Shown: positions 5,293 to 6,201 of the stretch, piece after piece
Layout: every line of letters begins with the position of its first letter
How positions within the stretch are numbered: position 1 is the first letter of the stretch
Assembly (NCBI GenBank): GCA_016929795.1
Contig: JAFGIA010000369.1
Location: 1 to 6,201 of the forward strand
Reading direction: 5' to 3'
Source of the DNA: Anaerolineae bacterium
GTDB lineage: Bacteria > Chloroflexota > Anaerolineae > JAAYZQ01
Length of the DNA stretch: 6,201 bases
Program-made: the position numbers and the translations under genes
Notes under the pieces: model-generated
Databases searched by the model: none
What the model saw: the letters and a program-made list of their open reading frames with translations, nothing else
What the model was told of the DNA's origin: nothing

Positions 5293-6201
5293 ATGACCCG
5301 CGATCAGGTCCAAGGCTGTTTCTCCAATAAACCATGGCTTGCACGCGTCCCGAGCCACCCATTCGATTTGTGGACACGGGCCAACGTAGGAGAAGTGTTT
5401 CCGGGAGTCATTAGCCCGCTGCTGTGGTCCACGTCCAAAAAGAGCATGAACACCTCTATTCAGGCGACGCTCGAAGGCCTGAAAATCCCCAATCTGGATC
5501 GGTACCGGTTCTTCGATCTGTTTTATGGACGCATATACTTTAACGAAGGCGCTCTGGTGCACGTTCTTTCCAATATTGTGGGATTGCCGCGTTCGTTCGC
5601 AGAAACGTCACTCGGCACCAGGCTGACTGTGCCGCCCGACAAAGGAGCGGAAAAGTATCACTGGGGCAGAATCGTGCGTCGCCTGCCCGGCTTGTTGCGT
5701 ACCGTGCGCTCCTCACAGGGCGCTGGGAAAAAACTGGAAGCAGCGTTTCCGCGCATCGAGCAGGAAGCGAGGAAACGACAAGAGGTCGATCTTGCTGCCA
5801 TGATAGACCAGCAGCTACTCCAGACCCAGGCGGAACTCGGCAAAGTAGCGCACGATTGTTACCAACTCTACAACAGTGTCAACGGCATGGCGGTCAGTTC
5901 TTTGGCCAGTCTCCACGCCTTCATAGAGCGATGGGCAGACCACGACGTTCCGGTCAACGATCTCGTTACCGGGTTGGAGGGCATCAAAACCGCAGAAATC
6001 GCGCCGAGATTGTGGCGCATTGCCACAGAGATCCGGAAAGACCCGGCGCTTCTCTCCTACCTTTCGACATACGATCCGGCGCACGGTGCCATTGCCTGGC
6101 ACGATTTTACCCAGGGAGCAGCGATTGCCCAACAGATCGATGCCTTTTTGCAGGAATACGGGCACCACTGCACAGACGAATACGAGATCATGGTTCCTCG
6201 C
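5293..6201 (+). CDS. PEP-utilising enzyme related to rifampin phosphotransferase (5' part, runs off the window)
   Basis: The frame is open from ATG 5293 to the window end (303 codons shown). AAGGA at 5282-5286, six bases upstream, fixes the start. DLWTRANVGEVFPGVISPLLWS (25-46) is the entry of the middle, substrate-binding domain of rifampin phosphotransferase and of PEP synthase-like proteins, with N-V-G-E-V-x-P-G and S-P-L-x-W-S. Next come YRFFDLFYGRIYFN (71-84) and a long helical part (about 150-285). FLQEYGHHCTDEYEIMVPR (285-303) then matches the F-G-H-x-x-x-x-E-x-E motif of this family. The mobile His phosphocarrier domain should follow beyond the window. In the full-length enzymes an ATP-grasp domain of roughly 300 residues comes before this point; here it is absent, and the upstream spacer codes for none. 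The protein may work with a separate ATP-grasp partner or be a diverged form. The substrate is unknown. Confidence 0.85.
   Translation, partial: MTRDQVQGCFSNKPWLARVPSHPFDLWTRANVGEVFPGVISPLLWSTSKKSMNTSIQATLEGLKIPNLDRYRFFDLFYGRIYFNEGALVHVLSNIVGLPRSFAETSLGTRLTVPPDKGAEKYHWGRIVRRLPGLLRTVRSSQGAGKKLEAAFPRIEQEARKRQEVDLAAMIDQQLLQTQAELGKVAHDCYQLYNSVNGMAVSSLASLHAFIERWADHDVPVNDLVTGLEGIKTAEIAPRLWRIATEIRKDPALLSYLSTYDPAHGAIAWHDFTQGAAIAQQIDAFLQEYGHHCTDEYEIMVPR

Noticed and set aside
5239..5562. - strand frame of 107 aa opposite the PEP-utilising enzyme
   Set aside because: The + strand frame holds the family motifs and a good ribosome site; the - strand reading has neither.

Overview
This 6.2 kb window is ordinary bacterial chromosome: compact protein-coding genes, Shine-Dalgarno sites and three good sigma-70-type promoters. 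Base composition is moderately to strongly GC-rich, strongest in the radical SAM gene. The gene mix (spore-photolyase-like radical SAM protein with an added C-terminal helix-hairpin-helix module, ATC-hydrolase-like protein, CPBP protease, stand-alone PEP-utilising enzyme) would fit a Chloroflexota-type genome. That is an inference from protein style, not from a marker gene. I found no rRNA, tRNA, CRISPR array, integrase or transposase.

Left part (1-2040, all + strand): the 3' end of a GNAT acetyltransferase gene is followed after 9 bp by a radical SAM gene of the SplB type, probably in one transcript. A 178-bp spacer then carries two hairpins with the same core, GATCACAATC, but different outer stems. 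It leads into a small DUF1841-like gene with a textbook AGGAGG site.

Middle part (2041-2948): two small conserved-type hypothetical genes lie on the - strand, convergent with the DUF1841-like gene. They overlap by ATGA and are served by a near-consensus promoter (TTGACG-17-TATAAT). The next 340 bp up to the promoter of the following + strand gene hold no convincing gene, so this is a divergent promoter region.

Right part (2949-6201, + strand): an ATC-hydrolase family gene whose first in-frame ATG sits inside its own -10 box; a 344-bp spacer with a promoter (TTGACC-17-TAGAAT) and a possible 29-codon leader ORF; a CPBP intramembrane protease-like gene with altered motif residues; a 542-bp spacer with several hairpins; and the 5' part of a PEP-utilising enzyme related to the middle domain of rifampin phosphotransferase, cut by the window end. 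These right-hand genes look like separate transcription units and do not form an obvious single pathway. The best lead for new biology is the radical SAM/HhH fusion, followed by the PEP-utilising enzyme that begins without an ATP-grasp domain and the paired-hairpin spacer.
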